Part shown: piece after piece, positions 24,305 to 34,047 of the stretch | Layout: each line of letters opens with the position of its first letter | How positions within the stretch are numbered: position 1 is the first letter of the stretch | From: Planctomycetota bacterium | GTDB taxonomy: Bacteria; Planctomycetota; B15-G4; SIAN01 | DNA length: 57,453 nucleotides | NCBI GenBank assembly: GCA_028289345.1 | Contig: JANQQL010000047.1 | Span: forward strand, 1 to 57,453 | Direction: 5' to 3' | Made by a program: the position numbers and the translations under genes | Notes under the pieces: generated by a model | Told to the model about the DNA's origin: nothing | The model's input: the letters and a program-made list of their open reading frames with translations, nothing else | The model's database searches: none

Positions 24305-25302
24305 TCACGTCCGTGATGGGGTCTCTGCCGTTCGCAATCACTGGAATCGTGAGCCTCCTCTTTCCGAGCAACAACTCTCCGTTCGAAGCAGAACAAGTCA
24401 ACCTGGTGAGAGACCATCACGAGTTGGTGTTCGACGCTTCCTCGGAACGGCTGGTCCTCTTCGGCGGCAACTCACGAGGGTCTGACAACGAATACACCTA
24501 CGCGACAGATACCTGGACGCTCTCCGATCAAGGATGGACCCAACTCGCCAAGGAGGGCCCGGGACCACGGAGCAGTTTTGCCATGGCCTACGACGTCGCG
24601 CGACAGCGTACGATTGTTCTTGGCGGCTACTCCGAGGGACGGGCGCTCGACGACACCTGGACCTTCGATGGGGAACAATGGGCCGAAGTGAAGACCGAGG
24701 GCCCCGGCGGCCGAATGTCCCCCGGCCTTTGCTTCGATCCAGTTTCCGAACAAGTCTTGCTGTTCGGAGGGTTGGCCAACGGACTCTATGGGGACACCTG
24801 GGGATGGAACGGAGAGAAGTGGACCCAGCTTGCAGAGGACGGCCCTCCAGGCAGAAGCCGAATGGCAATCTTCCACGACGCCGTACGCAAGAGCGTGGTG
24901 ATTCACGGCGGATACGTGCGTGCGAGCGGCCAAGGGCGAAGCGCCGCGGACATGTGGGAGTGGACGGATGAGAAGTGGTCACCAGTCGACCAGGGGAAAG
25001 TCACGCCACCACCACTCAACAATCATCGCGGTGCCTATGACGAGCAACGAGAAGTCGCCGTGGTCTTTGGCGGAAGCACCGAACGAGGAGTCTATCTCGA
25101 CGCAACATGGGAATGGGATGGAGCCAAGTGGACCCACCGGACTCCCGAATCTCGACCACCGGCGAGGGGGAACTTCGCGATGACCTACGACGCGAAGCTC
25201 GAGCAGATCGTGATCCAAGGAGGAAAGGCGAGCAGTGGGAAGACCCTCTCCGACGCGTGGGCCTGGGACGGCGAAGACTGGAACCCGCTGCCAGCCCCTT
25301 GA
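24301..25302 (+). CDS. Kelch-repeat protein
   Basis: A 333-aa protein with about six Kelch/galactose-oxidase-type blades, recognised by repeated FGG or LGG followed by DTW-W units: LVLFGGNS...ATDTWTL, IVLGGYS...DDTWTF, VLLFGGLA...GDTWGW, VVIHGGYV...DMWEW, VVFGGST...LDATWEW, IVIQGGKA...DAWAW. This predicts a beta-propeller. A hydrophobic N-terminus suggests export. The start is uncertain: the TTG at 24301 overlaps the previous TGA and has AAGGA upstream; ATG at 24316 is the alternative. Ligand unknown. Confidence 0.82.
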   Translation: MITSVMGSLPFAITGIVSLLFPSNNSPFEAEQVNLVRDHHELVFDASSERLVLFGGNSRGSDNEYTYATDTWTLSDQGWTQLAKEGPGPRSSFAMAYDVARQRTIVLGGYSEGRALDDTWTFDGEQWAEVKTEGPGGRMSPGLCFDPVSEQVLLFGGLANGLYGDTWGWNGEKWTQLAEDGPPGRSRMAIFHDAVRKSVVIHGGYVRASGQGRSAADMWEWTDEKWSPVDQGKVTPPPLNNHRGAYDEQREVAVVFGGSTERGVYLDATWEWDGAKWTHRTPESRPPARGNFAMTYDAKLEQIVIQGGKASSGKTLSDAWAWDGEDWNPLPAP

Positions 25303-25386
25303 GTCCCACTCTCCCATGGGAACCTTCCGTGGCCGCGCAACTCGTGCATTCCCTATCCAACGGAGCCCAACAGGGGAGTCGGCAGG

Positions 25387-25935
25387 ATGAAGACAACAGC
25401 CTACGTCGCGACGAGTTTGGATGGCTATCTCGCCGACTCCAGTGGCGGCGTGGACTGGCTCAATGAGATTCCCAACCCAGAGCAGAGCGATTACGGCTTC
25501 GAAGATTTCATGGACCGCATCGATGCGATCCTCATGGGTAGCAACACCTTTCGCTTCGTTCAGTCGCTTGGGGCGTGGCCGTACAAAAAGAACGTGTACG
25601 TCCTGAGCCACTCCCTGAAAGAAGTGCCTCCCGGATATGAAGATCGGATTCGATTGGCCAGAGGTTCGATCCGCGACGTGCTGGATCGGATCCAGAAAGA
25701 ATCCGGACCGAGAGTGTACGTCGACGGTGGCTCAGTGATTCAAAGCTGCCTTGCCGCTCAATGCCTCTCTGAGTTGATCGTGACGACCATCCCGATCGTC
25801 CTCGGCAAAGGGATTCCGCTGTTCGCTCCTTCGGATCAGCGCATTCCCCTGCGTCATCGAAGCACCGAGGTCCTCGGCATCGGCCTTGTGAAATCGACCT
25901 ACGACGTCCATAGTGATCCCCGAGAGAGTCCTTAG
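25387..25935 (+). CDS. dihydrofolate reductase / RibD C-terminal family protein
   Basis: A 182-aa protein of the RibD_C/DHFR-like fold: the opening KTTAYVATSLDGYLAD, ILMGSNTFRFV in the cofactor-binding region, VYVDGGSVIQSCLAA near the middle and TTIPIVLGKGIPLF near the end. Such stand-alone proteins are NAD(P)H-dependent reductases of unknown substrate (YyaP/YwjB type), distinct from folA. The ATG is preceded by GGCAGG. It appears to be a single gene. Confidence 0.88.
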   Translation: MKTTAYVATSLDGYLADSSGGVDWLNEIPNPEQSDYGFEDFMDRIDAILMGSNTFRFVQSLGAWPYKKNVYVLSHSLKEVPPGYEDRIRLARGSIRDVLDRIQKESGPRVYVDGGSVIQSCLAAQCLSELIVTTIPIVLGKGIPLFAPSDQRIPLRHRSTEVLGIGLVKSTYDVHSDPRESP

Positions 25936-26012
25936 TCACCAATTCATCGTTGGCTGCCTGTGTCCGCATCGCAACTGACGAATCTGAGACGCCCGCTGCA
26001 CAGGAGCCCCTG

Positions 26013-26852
26013 ATGTTCTCGCGCCTGTTTGGCAAGAAGAAGCCCAGCCCCCCACCCCGCGATCTGTCGGCACTTCTGCGGCCGTATGTCGTTCCCGCCC
26101 TGCATCTCTGCCGCTCGGACCGGCCAACCAGGTCTTTCTTCGGCGGCACACCAACCTTGCCTGAAGACGTCACCTGGCCCACACGCAATGGTAGTCCTCT
26201 TGACTTTCTTGGGTGCATCTTCCTCGAGGAGCTTCATCGCACTCAGCCTGTCGATTGGCTGCCGGCGAGCGGCTCACTTCTTTTCTTCTACGACATCGAC
26301 GATCAACCTTGGGGCTACGATCCAGAGCACCGAAGTGGATGGTGTGTCATGCATCTGCCTGGGCTTGTGAACAGCGAGCCCGAGCGAGACGACGAACGCA
26401 AATCCAACGGCGACAACACTCTCCCTCTGACGAGAGTTGCCTTTCACAAAATGGACAGCTACCCAATGTTCGAACGGCCCTGTGTCGAGGCTCTGAACCT
26501 CACTGACAAGGAAACCGACAATCTGGGTGAACTCAGCGATCAACAGTACGGGGAGAACCCTCATCACCAGATGATCGGGTTCCCGACTCCTATCCAAGGA
26601 GACTCGATGGAGCTCGAATGCGAGATGGCAAGCAATGGGCTCTCCGACGGCGATCTCAGTGGGTATGAAGACCCGCGGGTGAAGGCGCTCGAGGCGACGG
26701 CTCACGAGTGGAAACTGCTCTTGCAGTTTGACTCTGACGACGACCTGGGCGTGATGTGGGGAGACTGCGGGATGCTCTACTTCTGGATCCGAGAGGAAGA
26801 CGCCAAAGCGGGCCGCTTCGACAAGACATGGCTCGCTCTGCAGTGCTGCTAG
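26013..26852 (+). CDS. DUF1963 (YwqG-like) protein
   Basis: A 279-aa protein of the DUF1963/YwqG family: FFGGTPTLPEDVTWPT near the start, FLGCIFLEEL, GSLLFFYDIDDQPWGYDP, then late HHQMIGFPTPIQGDSMELEC, WKLLLQFDSDDD and MWGDCGMLYFWI. The family is of unknown biochemical role. Export is not predicted. GGAG lies six bases before the ATG at 26013; the longer open frame upstream lacks a site. Confidence 0.9.
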   Translation: MFSRLFGKKKPSPPPRDLSALLRPYVVPALHLCRSDRPTRSFFGGTPTLPEDVTWPTRNGSPLDFLGCIFLEELHRTQPVDWLPASGSLLFFYDIDDQPWGYDPEHRSGWCVMHLPGLVNSEPERDDERKSNGDNTLPLTRVAFHKMDSYPMFERPCVEALNLTDKETDNLGELSDQQYGENPHHQMIGFPTPIQGDSMELECEMASNGLSDGDLSGYEDPRVKALEATAHEWKLLLQFDSDDDLGVMWGDCGMLYFWIREEDAKAGRFDKTWLALQCC

Positions 26853-26966
26853 AGTCGCGCACCACGAACTTTCACAAGCGAGCCCGTGGTGGCATTCGCA
26901 GGCGGACGTCATCCACAAGATGAAGTGGGGTCCAGCCAATCCTCTCCCGTCCAGGGGAACGAGTCC

Positions 26967-28088
26967 ATGAACAGCGCACTTCGGGCAACTCAACGACTCG
27001 TTCTTGGAGCCTTCGCGGTGGTTCCTGGTTGCCACGGACCAGCAAAGCAACCCCCGCATGACTCGGCCGCCATCGACTTCGACAAAGTCGTTTCCAATGC
27101 CGAGCCGCTGGGTTGGTCGGACGATGGCCTCGCAGCCGTGCAGGCGAAGATCGCCTCCCTAGGAGCTGCGGCGGCCCTGATGGTGACGTCCGACGAAGTG
27201 GTCCTCCGTCACGGTGACCTCGCCAAGAACTACCGAGCCCATTCGATCCGCAAGAGTTTCCTCTCTGCTTTGTACGGGATTGCCATCGACGCAGGCCAGA
27301 TCGACCCGACGTGGAACCTGCGGGACCTCGGCATCGACGAAAGAACACCGCTTTCCCGCTCAGAGAAACAAGCAACGATCACGGATCTCCTGTCCTGCCG
27401 ATCCGGGGTGTATCTGCCGGCCGCCTCGGAGGTTGCGTCTGCTCGAAAAAGCCGACCCGAGCGCCACCAGTTCGAACCCGGAGCCCAGTGGCACTACAAC
27501 AACTGGGACCACAATGTCCTGGGGACCATCTACGGCCAAGAGACCGGCCAAGATCTTTTCGAGGCGTTCGAAACACAAATCGCAGTTCCCCTCGGCATGC
27601 AAGACTATCGCCTCAGCAACACTCGTTACCAACTCGAAGAGGTGTCGCTCCACCCTTCCTACAAGTTTCGAATGTCGACCCGAGACCTCGCGAGGTTTGG
27701 CATGCTCTTCCTCCACAAAGGTGCCTGGCAGGGGCACCGGATCCTCTCGGAGGAATGGGTATCCAGAAGCACTCGTCCTCACTCCATCACCGGTCGCGGC
27801 GGCAGCAAAGGCGCCTACGGACTCATGTGGTGGGTTTCCGCCGATGAAAACGGGAACCCACCCACCTCGGATTTGGCCTCGGCTTTCACGGCGAGTGGAA
27901 CCGGGGGCCATCGATTGACGGTGATGCCACGGATCGACACTGTCTTCGTTCTGCGCACCGACACCGACGATCGAAACTCCCCACGCATCGGGAGTTCGAC
28001 TTATGATCGACTCCTCGACCTGGTCCTGAGCGCGAGGCTGGCGAGTTCCGCGAACCGAGATCTTGCCGTTGGCGAGGATGGCGAATGA
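26967..28088 (+). CDS. beta-lactamase-like serine hydrolase, lipoprotein
   Basis: A 373-aa protein of the serine beta-lactamase/D-Ala-D-Ala carboxypeptidase class C fold. The nucleophile motif S-x-x-K is SIRK (S93, K96), the second motif is YNN (Y177-N179), and a third-motif-like SGTGGHRLTV occurs near the C-terminus. A signal sequence ends in VPGC (Cys22), so the protein is likely membrane-anchored outside the cytoplasm. Substrate unknown; esterase, peptidase and beta-lactamase relatives share the fold. It overlaps the next gene by four bases. Confidence 0.87.
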   Translation: MNSALRATQRLVLGAFAVVPGCHGPAKQPPHDSAAIDFDKVVSNAEPLGWSDDGLAAVQAKIASLGAAAALMVTSDEVVLRHGDLAKNYRAHSIRKSFLSALYGIAIDAGQIDPTWNLRDLGIDERTPLSRSEKQATITDLLSCRSGVYLPAASEVASARKSRPERHQFEPGAQWHYNNWDHNVLGTIYGQETGQDLFEAFETQIAVPLGMQDYRLSNTRYQLEEVSLHPSYKFRMSTRDLARFGMLFLHKGAWQGHRILSEEWVSRSTRPHSITGRGGSKGAYGLMWWVSADENGNPPTSDLASAFTASGTGGHRLTVMPRIDTVFVLRTDTDDRNSPRIGSSTYDRLLDLVLSARLASSANRDLAVGEDGE

Positions 28089-28822
28089 CAGAAGGCAAAC
28101 CGGCCGAGGAACGCGACGCGAGGAAGGCCACCCTCTTTGAACGCGATGAGGTCGAGCAAGCGGTCCGCATCCATGGAAAAGCGTATCGACTCCTCCGGTG
28201 GATGGAGGAGGCTTTCTCCCACGGGATCATCGCTCCCGAGGATGCCGGACAGTACGTTTCGACCCAAGAGGCCACCTTCGGCTGGATCGAGAAACACCTC
28301 CCCCGCTTCCCCGAGGATGCCCAGCCGGATCAAAGGGAACTGCGAGAGTTCAGCAACTACTTCTCGACCTACCTCGCCAACACCTTTGACATTGACGCAG
28401 AACCAGGCGGAAAGCGATTCTCTCCCAATGAGCATTGCTCCTGCCCCATCTGCTCCTGGATGGTCCGTGCCCCTCATGTGAAGGCCAAGAAGGTGACCGG
28501 CGGCGCGAGAATGCGCGCTCAGAACCTGAAGAACGACGTGCTCGACCGGATTGCAGACTCGCACGGGGGCAACCTTTCTGCGGACGCGCGTCACAGGATC
28601 GCCCAAGAGGAACCACTCACCGACGCCCTGAACCTGTGCGCCTATGCCGTCGACCTTCTTGAACGGATGAAGGGCTTTGCACAGGGGCCTGCCACTCTTG
28701 CCCTTTGGAGGAGCATCGCCTGGACACCGCAAGGCTCCCCCAAGAAGGGATTTGAGCTGTCGGTGGACGAGATCATGAACGCCCAGGATCAAGTCGTCTC
28801 TCGAGTGCGCGCGGCCTGTTAG
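28085..28822 (+). CDS. hypothetical protein with Cys-rich motif
   Basis: A 245-aa, mostly helical, soluble protein, not recognised. The centre contains HCSCPICSWMVRAPH, a C-x-C-x2-C cluster with nearby histidines that could bind zinc or an iron-sulfur cluster, followed by VKAKKVTGGARMRAQNLKND. The N-terminal RIHGKAYRLLRWMEEAF is helical. The start ATG overlaps the stop of the hydrolase gene (ATGA), so the two are coupled, but a functional link is not obvious. Confidence 0.65.
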   Translation: MTEGKPAEERDARKATLFERDEVEQAVRIHGKAYRLLRWMEEAFSHGIIAPEDAGQYVSTQEATFGWIEKHLPRFPEDAQPDQRELREFSNYFSTYLANTFDIDAEPGGKRFSPNEHCSCPICSWMVRAPHVKAKKVTGGARMRAQNLKNDVLDRIADSHGGNLSADARHRIAQEEPLTDALNLCAYAVDLLERMKGFAQGPATLALWRSIAWTPQGSPKKGFELSVDEIMNAQDQVVSRVRAAC

Positions 28823-28919
28823 CTAGCTTCTCTCCGATCCGTCAAAGCTCCGATCGTGAGCACGTGGTGCTGCGAAATCAAAGACAACCTCCTCACGGAT
28901 CTGGACGGTACCTGGAATT

Positions 28920-29396
28920 ATGAAACTCACCATCCAAGTCTGTGAAGATCGGGTTGCATCAAGCATCGCTCGCGGATCGCCCCAGTTTCACGCGTCCGCA
29001 GAGTCCTTGCTGCTTCACCTCCTTGCAACGACGGGAGCATTCATTGGTCGACCGACCGATGGCATCCTGTGGGAGTGGGAGGACTGCCGCTGGCCCCATG
29101 GGTTCGGTCTGGGGATCGCCCTATTGATTGACGGTCAACGGGCGGAACCGGTTCGCTTCGAGCTTGTCCTCAGCGAATCTGGACGCGGCCTGGCGTCGGG
29201 AGACGTTTGGTTCGGTGACCGTGAACTCGGAGGGTTCGAGATCGACTCGACCCAGCACCGAGATCTGGTGAAGAAGATGCTGGCCGATCGCTGGGTTGAG
29301 CTCCAATGGAAGCTCCACTTTCGTCGAGGTGCCGATGGGTGGTCGCAGCTCGCAGCTCCAGAAATTCGCGAGGAGCTTGGCGGCGATGCCGACTGA
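28920..29396 (+). CDS. hypothetical protein, 158 aa
   Basis: Not recognised. A soluble alpha/beta protein opening MKLTIQVCEDRVASSIARG, with a helix SAESLLLHLLATTGAF, then strands WEWEDCRWPHGFGLGIALLI and RFELVLSESGRG, closing with a helix. No signal peptide. Its end overlaps the start of the Nudix gene by 11 bases, so they are probably cotranscribed. Confidence 0.6.
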   Translation: MKLTIQVCEDRVASSIARGSPQFHASAESLLLHLLATTGAFIGRPTDGILWEWEDCRWPHGFGLGIALLIDGQRAEPVRFELVLSESGRGLASGDVWFGDRELGGFEIDSTQHRDLVKKMLADRWVELQWKLHFRRGADGWSQLAAPEIREELGGDAD

Positions 29397-29859
29397 AGGC
29401 CCCTTGCCCGTGCGGAGATCTGCCCGGCTGATCATTCTCAGCCCAGAGAACCGGGTCCTTCTGTTCCGGTACCACGACGAACATCGTGCGCCGTTCTGGT
29501 CGAGCGTCGGCGGGGAGCTCGTTGGAAACGAAACCTATCGAGAGGCAGCGCGACGAGAACTCCATGAAGAAACGGGAATGCGGCTCGAGATCGGCTCATT
29601 CCTCAAACAGAACGAAGCCGAGTACGCGGTCGCAAGATCAACGCTCGCTCGGTGGATCGAACATTACTTTCTTGTCGAAAGCGCGAGTGAATTCATCCCG
29701 AACCGTCGTGGTTGGACCGACGAAGAGAAAGAGACCATTCGCGACTGCGCCTGGTGGAGTGCCCGCGAAATCCAACAAACCACGGACTCGTTCCTTCCCG
29801 AGTGGCTACCCTCCTCCCTGTGCGAGCTGATGGCATCTCGAGAGTCGTCAGGACCATAG
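29386..29859 (+). CDS. Nudix hydrolase
   Basis: A 157-aa protein with a complete Nudix box starting at GGELVGNETYREAARRELHE and ending EETG, fitting GX5EX7REUXEEXGU. The box binds Mg2+ and cleaves nucleoside diphosphates linked to another moiety. The exact substrate is unknown; the RVLLFRYHDEHRAPFWSSVG strand before the box is typical. The ATG at 29386 overlaps the previous gene and has GAGGAG about ten bases upstream. Length is normal for the family. Confidence 0.92.
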   Translation: MPTEGPLPVRRSARLIILSPENRVLLFRYHDEHRAPFWSSVGGELVGNETYREAARRELHEETGMRLEIGSFLKQNEAEYAVARSTLARWIEHYFLVESASEFIPNRRGWTDEEKETIRDCAWWSAREIQQTTDSFLPEWLPSSLCELMASRESSGP

Positions 29860-29993
29860 GTGATTCCGTCGGGTCTTCCGTCCACCGATCGTTCTCAGAA
29901 AGAGAGGGAAGCCGACCTCCAGCAGCATGTCTCGACTTCGCCGAGAAGCGGAGGAGACTTCTCATTTCCCCATCATTGCCGAAGCCAGCTTCC

Positions 29994-31685
29994 ATGCGCC
30001 GACTCGCCCTCTCCCTGCTCGCCCTCACCACTTGCACCATGCCGCGCTCCTCAACACCACCACTCCCGGAAGTCTCTCCGCGCCGCTCCTCCGTGGTCGC
30101 CCGCAACGGGATGGTGGCGGCGTCCCATCCTCTTGCAGTACAGATCGGCGTGGACGTACTTCGCGCCGGTGGCAGCGCGGTCGATGCGGCGATTGCGGTC
30201 AACGCGGCGCTCGGAGCGGTCGAGCCTCATGCCTGCGGAATCGGCGGAGACTTGTTCGCCATGGTGTGGAACGCGGCGGATCGCACCCTGCATGGCTTGA
30301 ACGCTTCGGGTCCTGCACCGGCACGGGCGGCCCTGGAGACGATCGACCGCAACGAAGAGGGCGCGATCCCCCAGTTCGGACCGCATTCGTGGACGGTTCC
30401 CGGCTGTGTGGATGGTTGGGCATCGCTGTATGAACGCTTTGGCGTGCTCCCTTGGAGTCAGCTGTTCGAGCCGTCGATTCGAGCAGCCCGCGAAGGAGTC
30501 CCTGTGCCGCGAGTGATCGCGGAGATCTGGCAGGCCGAGGCTCCGCGACATCGCGAGAAGCCCGGCTTTGCCGAAACCTACCTTCCGCAAGGAAGAACGC
30601 CGGTCGAAGGCCAGGTGTTCGACAATCAGGCGCTCGCGGAGACCTACGAGCGGCTGGCAAAGGGAGGCCGCGACTCCTTCTACCAAGGTCAAATCGCCGA
30701 AGTAATCGTCGCGTTCTCCAGACAACACGGCGGGCTGCTTGATCTGGAAGATCTTCGGTCGTTTCGTTCGGAGTGGGTCGAGCCCCTCGCGACAACCTAT
30801 CGGGACGTCACCTTGTACGAGCTTCCTCCCAACAGCCAAGGGCTCGCGGCCTTGCAGATGCTCAACATCCTCGAGAACTTCGATCTGGCGGCGATGGGGC
30901 GCGATTCGGCCGAGTTCTGGCACGTGTTGATTGAGGCCAAGAAGCTCGCCTACGAAGACCGGGCGCGCTACTACGCCGACCCGGCGTTCGCAACGGTGCC
31001 CATCGCTCAACTCCTGGACAAGGACTACGCCGCGGAGCAGGCCGCTCAAATCGACCCCGCGCGGGCAGCGTCTCGACTCGATACCGGCGCGACCAGTCCC
31101 CTGGAGCACGGGGACACGACTTACGTCACGGTCGTCGACAAGCACGGCAACATGGTCTCGTTGATCCAAAGCGTGTACTGGGAGTTTGGCTCGGGTTACA
31201 CGGTGGGCGGCTTCGCGATGCAAAACCGCGGTGCGTTGTTCAGCCTCGACCCGAACTCGCCAAACGTGCTGGCACCTGGGAAGCGCCCGTTCCACACGAT
31301 CATCCCCGCGTTCGCGATGCGGGATGGAGAGCCATGGCTTTCGTTCGGCCTCATGGGAGGAAGCATGCAGCCCCAAGGCCACGCGCAGATCTTGGTCAAC
31401 CTGCTGGACTTTGGAATGGACTTGCAACAAGCCGGCGACGCCACGCGCTTTCGACACAAGGGGTCTTCGCAACCCACAGGCTCGATCATGAACGGCGGCG
31501 GCACGGTGCACATCGAAGCGACTCTCCCCGAGTCAACCCGACGCGCCCTCGAAGCCCTCGGGCACCGCGTTCTGGTCGGTGGCACGAGCTTCGGCGGCTA
31601 CCAAGCGATCGCCCGCAACCCTGAGACCGGTGTGCTCACCGGCGCGACCGAGTCTCGCAAGGATGGGATGGCGCTCGGGTACTGA
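29994..31685 (+). CDS. ggt: gamma-glutamyltransferase
   Basis: A 563-aa protein with a signal peptide and a full gamma-glutamyltransferase: GMVAASHPLAVQIGVDVLRAG at the start (positions ~39-59), GGSAVDAAIAVNAALGAVEPH, the autoprocessing site HGDTTYVTVVD with T375 as the expected nucleophile, then MGGSMQPQGHAQIL late in the small subunit. It cleaves gamma-glutamyl bonds of glutathione and related peptides outside the cytoplasm after self-cleavage into two subunits. The ATG at 29994 lacks a strong ribosome binding site, but the signal sequence begins there. Confidence 0.93.
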   Translation: MRRLALSLLALTTCTMPRSSTPPLPEVSPRRSSVVARNGMVAASHPLAVQIGVDVLRAGGSAVDAAIAVNAALGAVEPHACGIGGDLFAMVWNAADRTLHGLNASGPAPARAALETIDRNEEGAIPQFGPHSWTVPGCVDGWASLYERFGVLPWSQLFEPSIRAAREGVPVPRVIAEIWQAEAPRHREKPGFAETYLPQGRTPVEGQVFDNQALAETYERLAKGGRDSFYQGQIAEVIVAFSRQHGGLLDLEDLRSFRSEWVEPLATTYRDVTLYELPPNSQGLAALQMLNILENFDLAAMGRDSAEFWHVLIEAKKLAYEDRARYYADPAFATVPIAQLLDKDYAAEQAAQIDPARAASRLDTGATSPLEHGDTTYVTVVDKHGNMVSLIQSVYWEFGSGYTVGGFAMQNRGALFSLDPNSPNVLAPGKRPFHTIIPAFAMRDGEPWLSFGLMGGSMQPQGHAQILVNLLDFGMDLQQAGDATRFRHKGSSQPTGSIMNGGGTVHIEATLPESTRRALEALGHRVLVGGTSFGGYQAIARNPETGVLTGATESRKDGMALGY

Positions 31686-31947
31686 TTCCAGGGACGTCGC
31701 CGCGTTCTCCTGCCTCAACGCCGACGAACGCGAAGCCTTGGCAGGATCACGGAGCAGTGCGCAATCCCTCGATGCGCTCGAATTGCATGAACCGAGGTCA
31801 TTGCGGGTCGTTCTCTTCGACAGGCGCCCTGGAACAGGCCCCGCCGATCCTCCACGGCATCATCGACGCGCCCACGGACCGTGATCCTCGGCAGCGCAAG
31901 CCACTCTGCCAGTCGACACGAACAGCTCCTTTCGTCGAAGCAGGTTT

Positions 31948-32724
31948 ATGGAGACCGCCGTGATCAGACCGTTTGCACTCTTGATGCTGACTCTTGCTCC
32001 TGCGCCGGCGACCCAGAAGAGCTCCCCAGAGATCACGGCGATCGAGGTGAAATCCTGGTCGTACTGGTCCTCCCGACTCGGTCACCCCTACGCCTGGAGG
32101 TTTCGGATCATCAAAGGGGGCTTGGCCACCTACACGGGCCGATTCGGAGACCGCAAGGGGGTGTATGTCACCAAGTTCCGCCCCGAACACTTCCGGCGCC
32201 TCGCGGCTTATGCACGGAAGATCGAGTTCTCCGAACTGCAAGGTCTGTACCGCCGGCAGGCGACGGACTCGGCAACGATCGAGACCACGGTCGAGTACGG
32301 TGACGAACACCACATCGTGGTGAACTACGCCGATGCTGGCCCCGAAGAGCTGTGGATCTTGCAAATGACTGCGCGCGCACTTGCCGACTGGGTGCGCACT
32401 CCCGTCCAAGGAACGCCCAACTTCGAGAACGACCGAGGCTTGCACGCGCCTTCGATCGCCTCTGAGACAAAGGCCGTGGAAATCCTTCGGGTTTGGGCCA
32501 AACCGACGCAGGAGTGCGGAATGACGTTCGATGTAAACTGGGAAGATCCCCGTCCATGGGGCGGCGTTTTGGTCGATGTCATTCGACATGTGTCGCACCG
32601 ATACAGCCGCTCCGGCCAGGATGCTTTCCAAGTCGCCGACGAGATTCGAGAATCGTTCGAGCAAGCCTGGTCCTCGACCATCGAAGCTCAGCGATCCCCT
32701 CCTGGAGAAGACCAGGATCGCTGA
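31948..32724 (+). CDS. secreted hypothetical protein, DUF6438-like N-terminus
   Basis: A 258-aa protein with a short signal peptide (IRPFALLMLTLAPAPA). Residues ~30-150 resemble DUF6438: AWRFRIIKGGLATYTGRFG, then FRPEHFRRLAAYARKIEFSEL, then TDSATIETTVEYGDEHHIVVN. The C-terminal ~100 residues are unassigned. Function unknown, probably periplasmic. The gap before it (31686-31947) holds nothing recognised. Confidence 0.62.
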   Translation: METAVIRPFALLMLTLAPAPATQKSSPEITAIEVKSWSYWSSRLGHPYAWRFRIIKGGLATYTGRFGDRKGVYVTKFRPEHFRRLAAYARKIEFSELQGLYRRQATDSATIETTVEYGDEHHIVVNYADAGPEELWILQMTARALADWVRTPVQGTPNFENDRGLHAPSIASETKAVEILRVWAKPTQECGMTFDVNWEDPRPWGGVLVDVIRHVSHRYSRSGQDAFQVADEIRESFEQAWSSTIEAQRSPPGEDQDR

Positions 32725-32835
32725 GAGGCCGGCTCCAGCAAGGGAGAGATTCGGCACGAAACTGGCTTTTCGAACAAAGCAGAGCTGGGGAAAAGAGACT
32801 CGCCGACACGATGACCTCGCAAACCGACCGCAAGC

Positions 32836-33360
32836 ATGTTCAAACGCACTGATGCCCTGTGGATGGCGGCGATCCCGGTGTACGTCCTTCTCGGCACCGC
32901 ACGTCATGAAGGAAGCCACGCGCTCGTGGCCGTGATGCAAGGGGCGACGATCGACGAGTTCGTTTTCTGGCCCACGGAGCACGGATGGGGATACGTGACT
33001 TTCTCCGGAGGAGCCACCACTTGGCTGACAGGCGCTGCCCCTTTCTTCATCGACCTGGCGACCTTCCTTTTGTTCTTGTGGCCGTGCTTGACACTGTCCA
33101 ATCGTCATCGGTGGCTCTGGATCAATTGCCTGGCGATTGGGATCCTCAGCCCGGTCATCGACGCGTTCAATAACTACCGATGGGGACTTCGTGGAGGCGG
33201 TGATGTCGGACACCTGTTGGATCAGCTCCCGGCTGGGGCCGTGCATGGGTGTTTTGCCGCCTTGTTCCTTGTCTTTGCATTGGGCTTCCTCTGGATCTTC
33301 AAGCGTTCGCAGATCAGTGCCGAGACCCGGCGGGAGTGCCGAATGAAAAGAGGAACATGA
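32836..33360 (+). CDS. membrane protein with HEXXH, M50-like
   Basis: A 174-aa polytopic protein. After a first hydrophobic helix it has RHEGSHALVAVMQGA (H24-E25...H28), the zinc motif placed within a membrane helix as in site-2-type M50 proteases, then FSGGATTWLTGAAPFFIDLATFLL and two more helices. A later aspartate (LSPVIDAFNN) could be the third ligand. It is shorter than typical M50 proteases. Substrate unknown. Confidence 0.65.
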   Translation: MFKRTDALWMAAIPVYVLLGTARHEGSHALVAVMQGATIDEFVFWPTEHGWGYVTFSGGATTWLTGAAPFFIDLATFLLFLWPCLTLSNRHRWLWINCLAIGILSPVIDAFNNYRWGLRGGGDVGHLLDQLPAGAVHGCFAALFLVFALGFLWIFKRSQISAETRRECRMKRGT

Positions 33361-33568
33361 TCTGACCGCTCGCCCCTCGTGGTCCGTTTCCGCTTGGCAC
33401 TCTGGGGAACAGGTGGCCCCCATTGCCAGTGTTTGGCGCCGGGATTCACCTCTTGACGATCCAACGAAGTGCCCGGTTCGAATGGGACGCGAATTCGAAG
33501 AATGTGATGCCACACACCGGGGTTACCATCCGTCCTTGTTTTCCATTTAAGACGGAGGCACGGAAACC

Positions 33569-33976
33569 ATGAGTTATCCCATCGATGAAATCGAAGGAAT
33601 CGGACCGGTGAACCGCGAGAAGTTGGAAGTGGCCGGGATTGCCACCACCGAAGATCTGCTGAGACTCTGCGGAAGCAAGAAGGGGCGCAGCGAGTGCTCG
33701 GAGTCGACGGGCGTTGGCGAATCGCAACTGTTGGGCTGGGCAAACATGGCAGACATGATGCGCATCTCGGGAGTCGGCGGTCAGTTCGCAGAAATCCTCA
33801 ACGCCACCGGCGTGGACACGGTCAAAGAGTTGCGGACTCGCAACCCTGCCAACCTCGCCGTCTCCATGAAAGAGATCAATGACCAGAAAAAGCTGGCGAA
33901 ATCCAATCCGTCGGAGGATCAAGTTCGCGGCTGGATCGAGCAGGCCAAGGAGATGGATCCCACCATTACTCACTGA
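33569..33976 (+). CDS. DUF4332 helix-hairpin-helix protein
   Basis: A 135-aa protein with two helix-hairpin-helix units: IDEIEGIGPVNREKLEVAGI and MMRISGVGGQFAEILNATGV, as in DUF4332. These Gly-x-Gly hairpins usually contact DNA without sequence specificity. GGAGG lies about ten bases before the ATG. It stands alone. The 208 bases before it (33361-33568) contain nothing recognised. Confidence 0.88.
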   Translation: MSYPIDEIEGIGPVNREKLEVAGIATTEDLLRLCGSKKGRSECSESTGVGESQLLGWANMADMMRISGVGGQFAEILNATGVDTVKELRTRNPANLAVSMKEINDQKKLAKSNPSEDQVRGWIEQAKEMDPTITH

Positions 33977-34047
33977 TCGCCCCTAAGGCACGGGAAGCCT
34001 TGCCGTGCCGGCCTATCCAGCCGTACACTCGGTTGGATAGGCCCCCC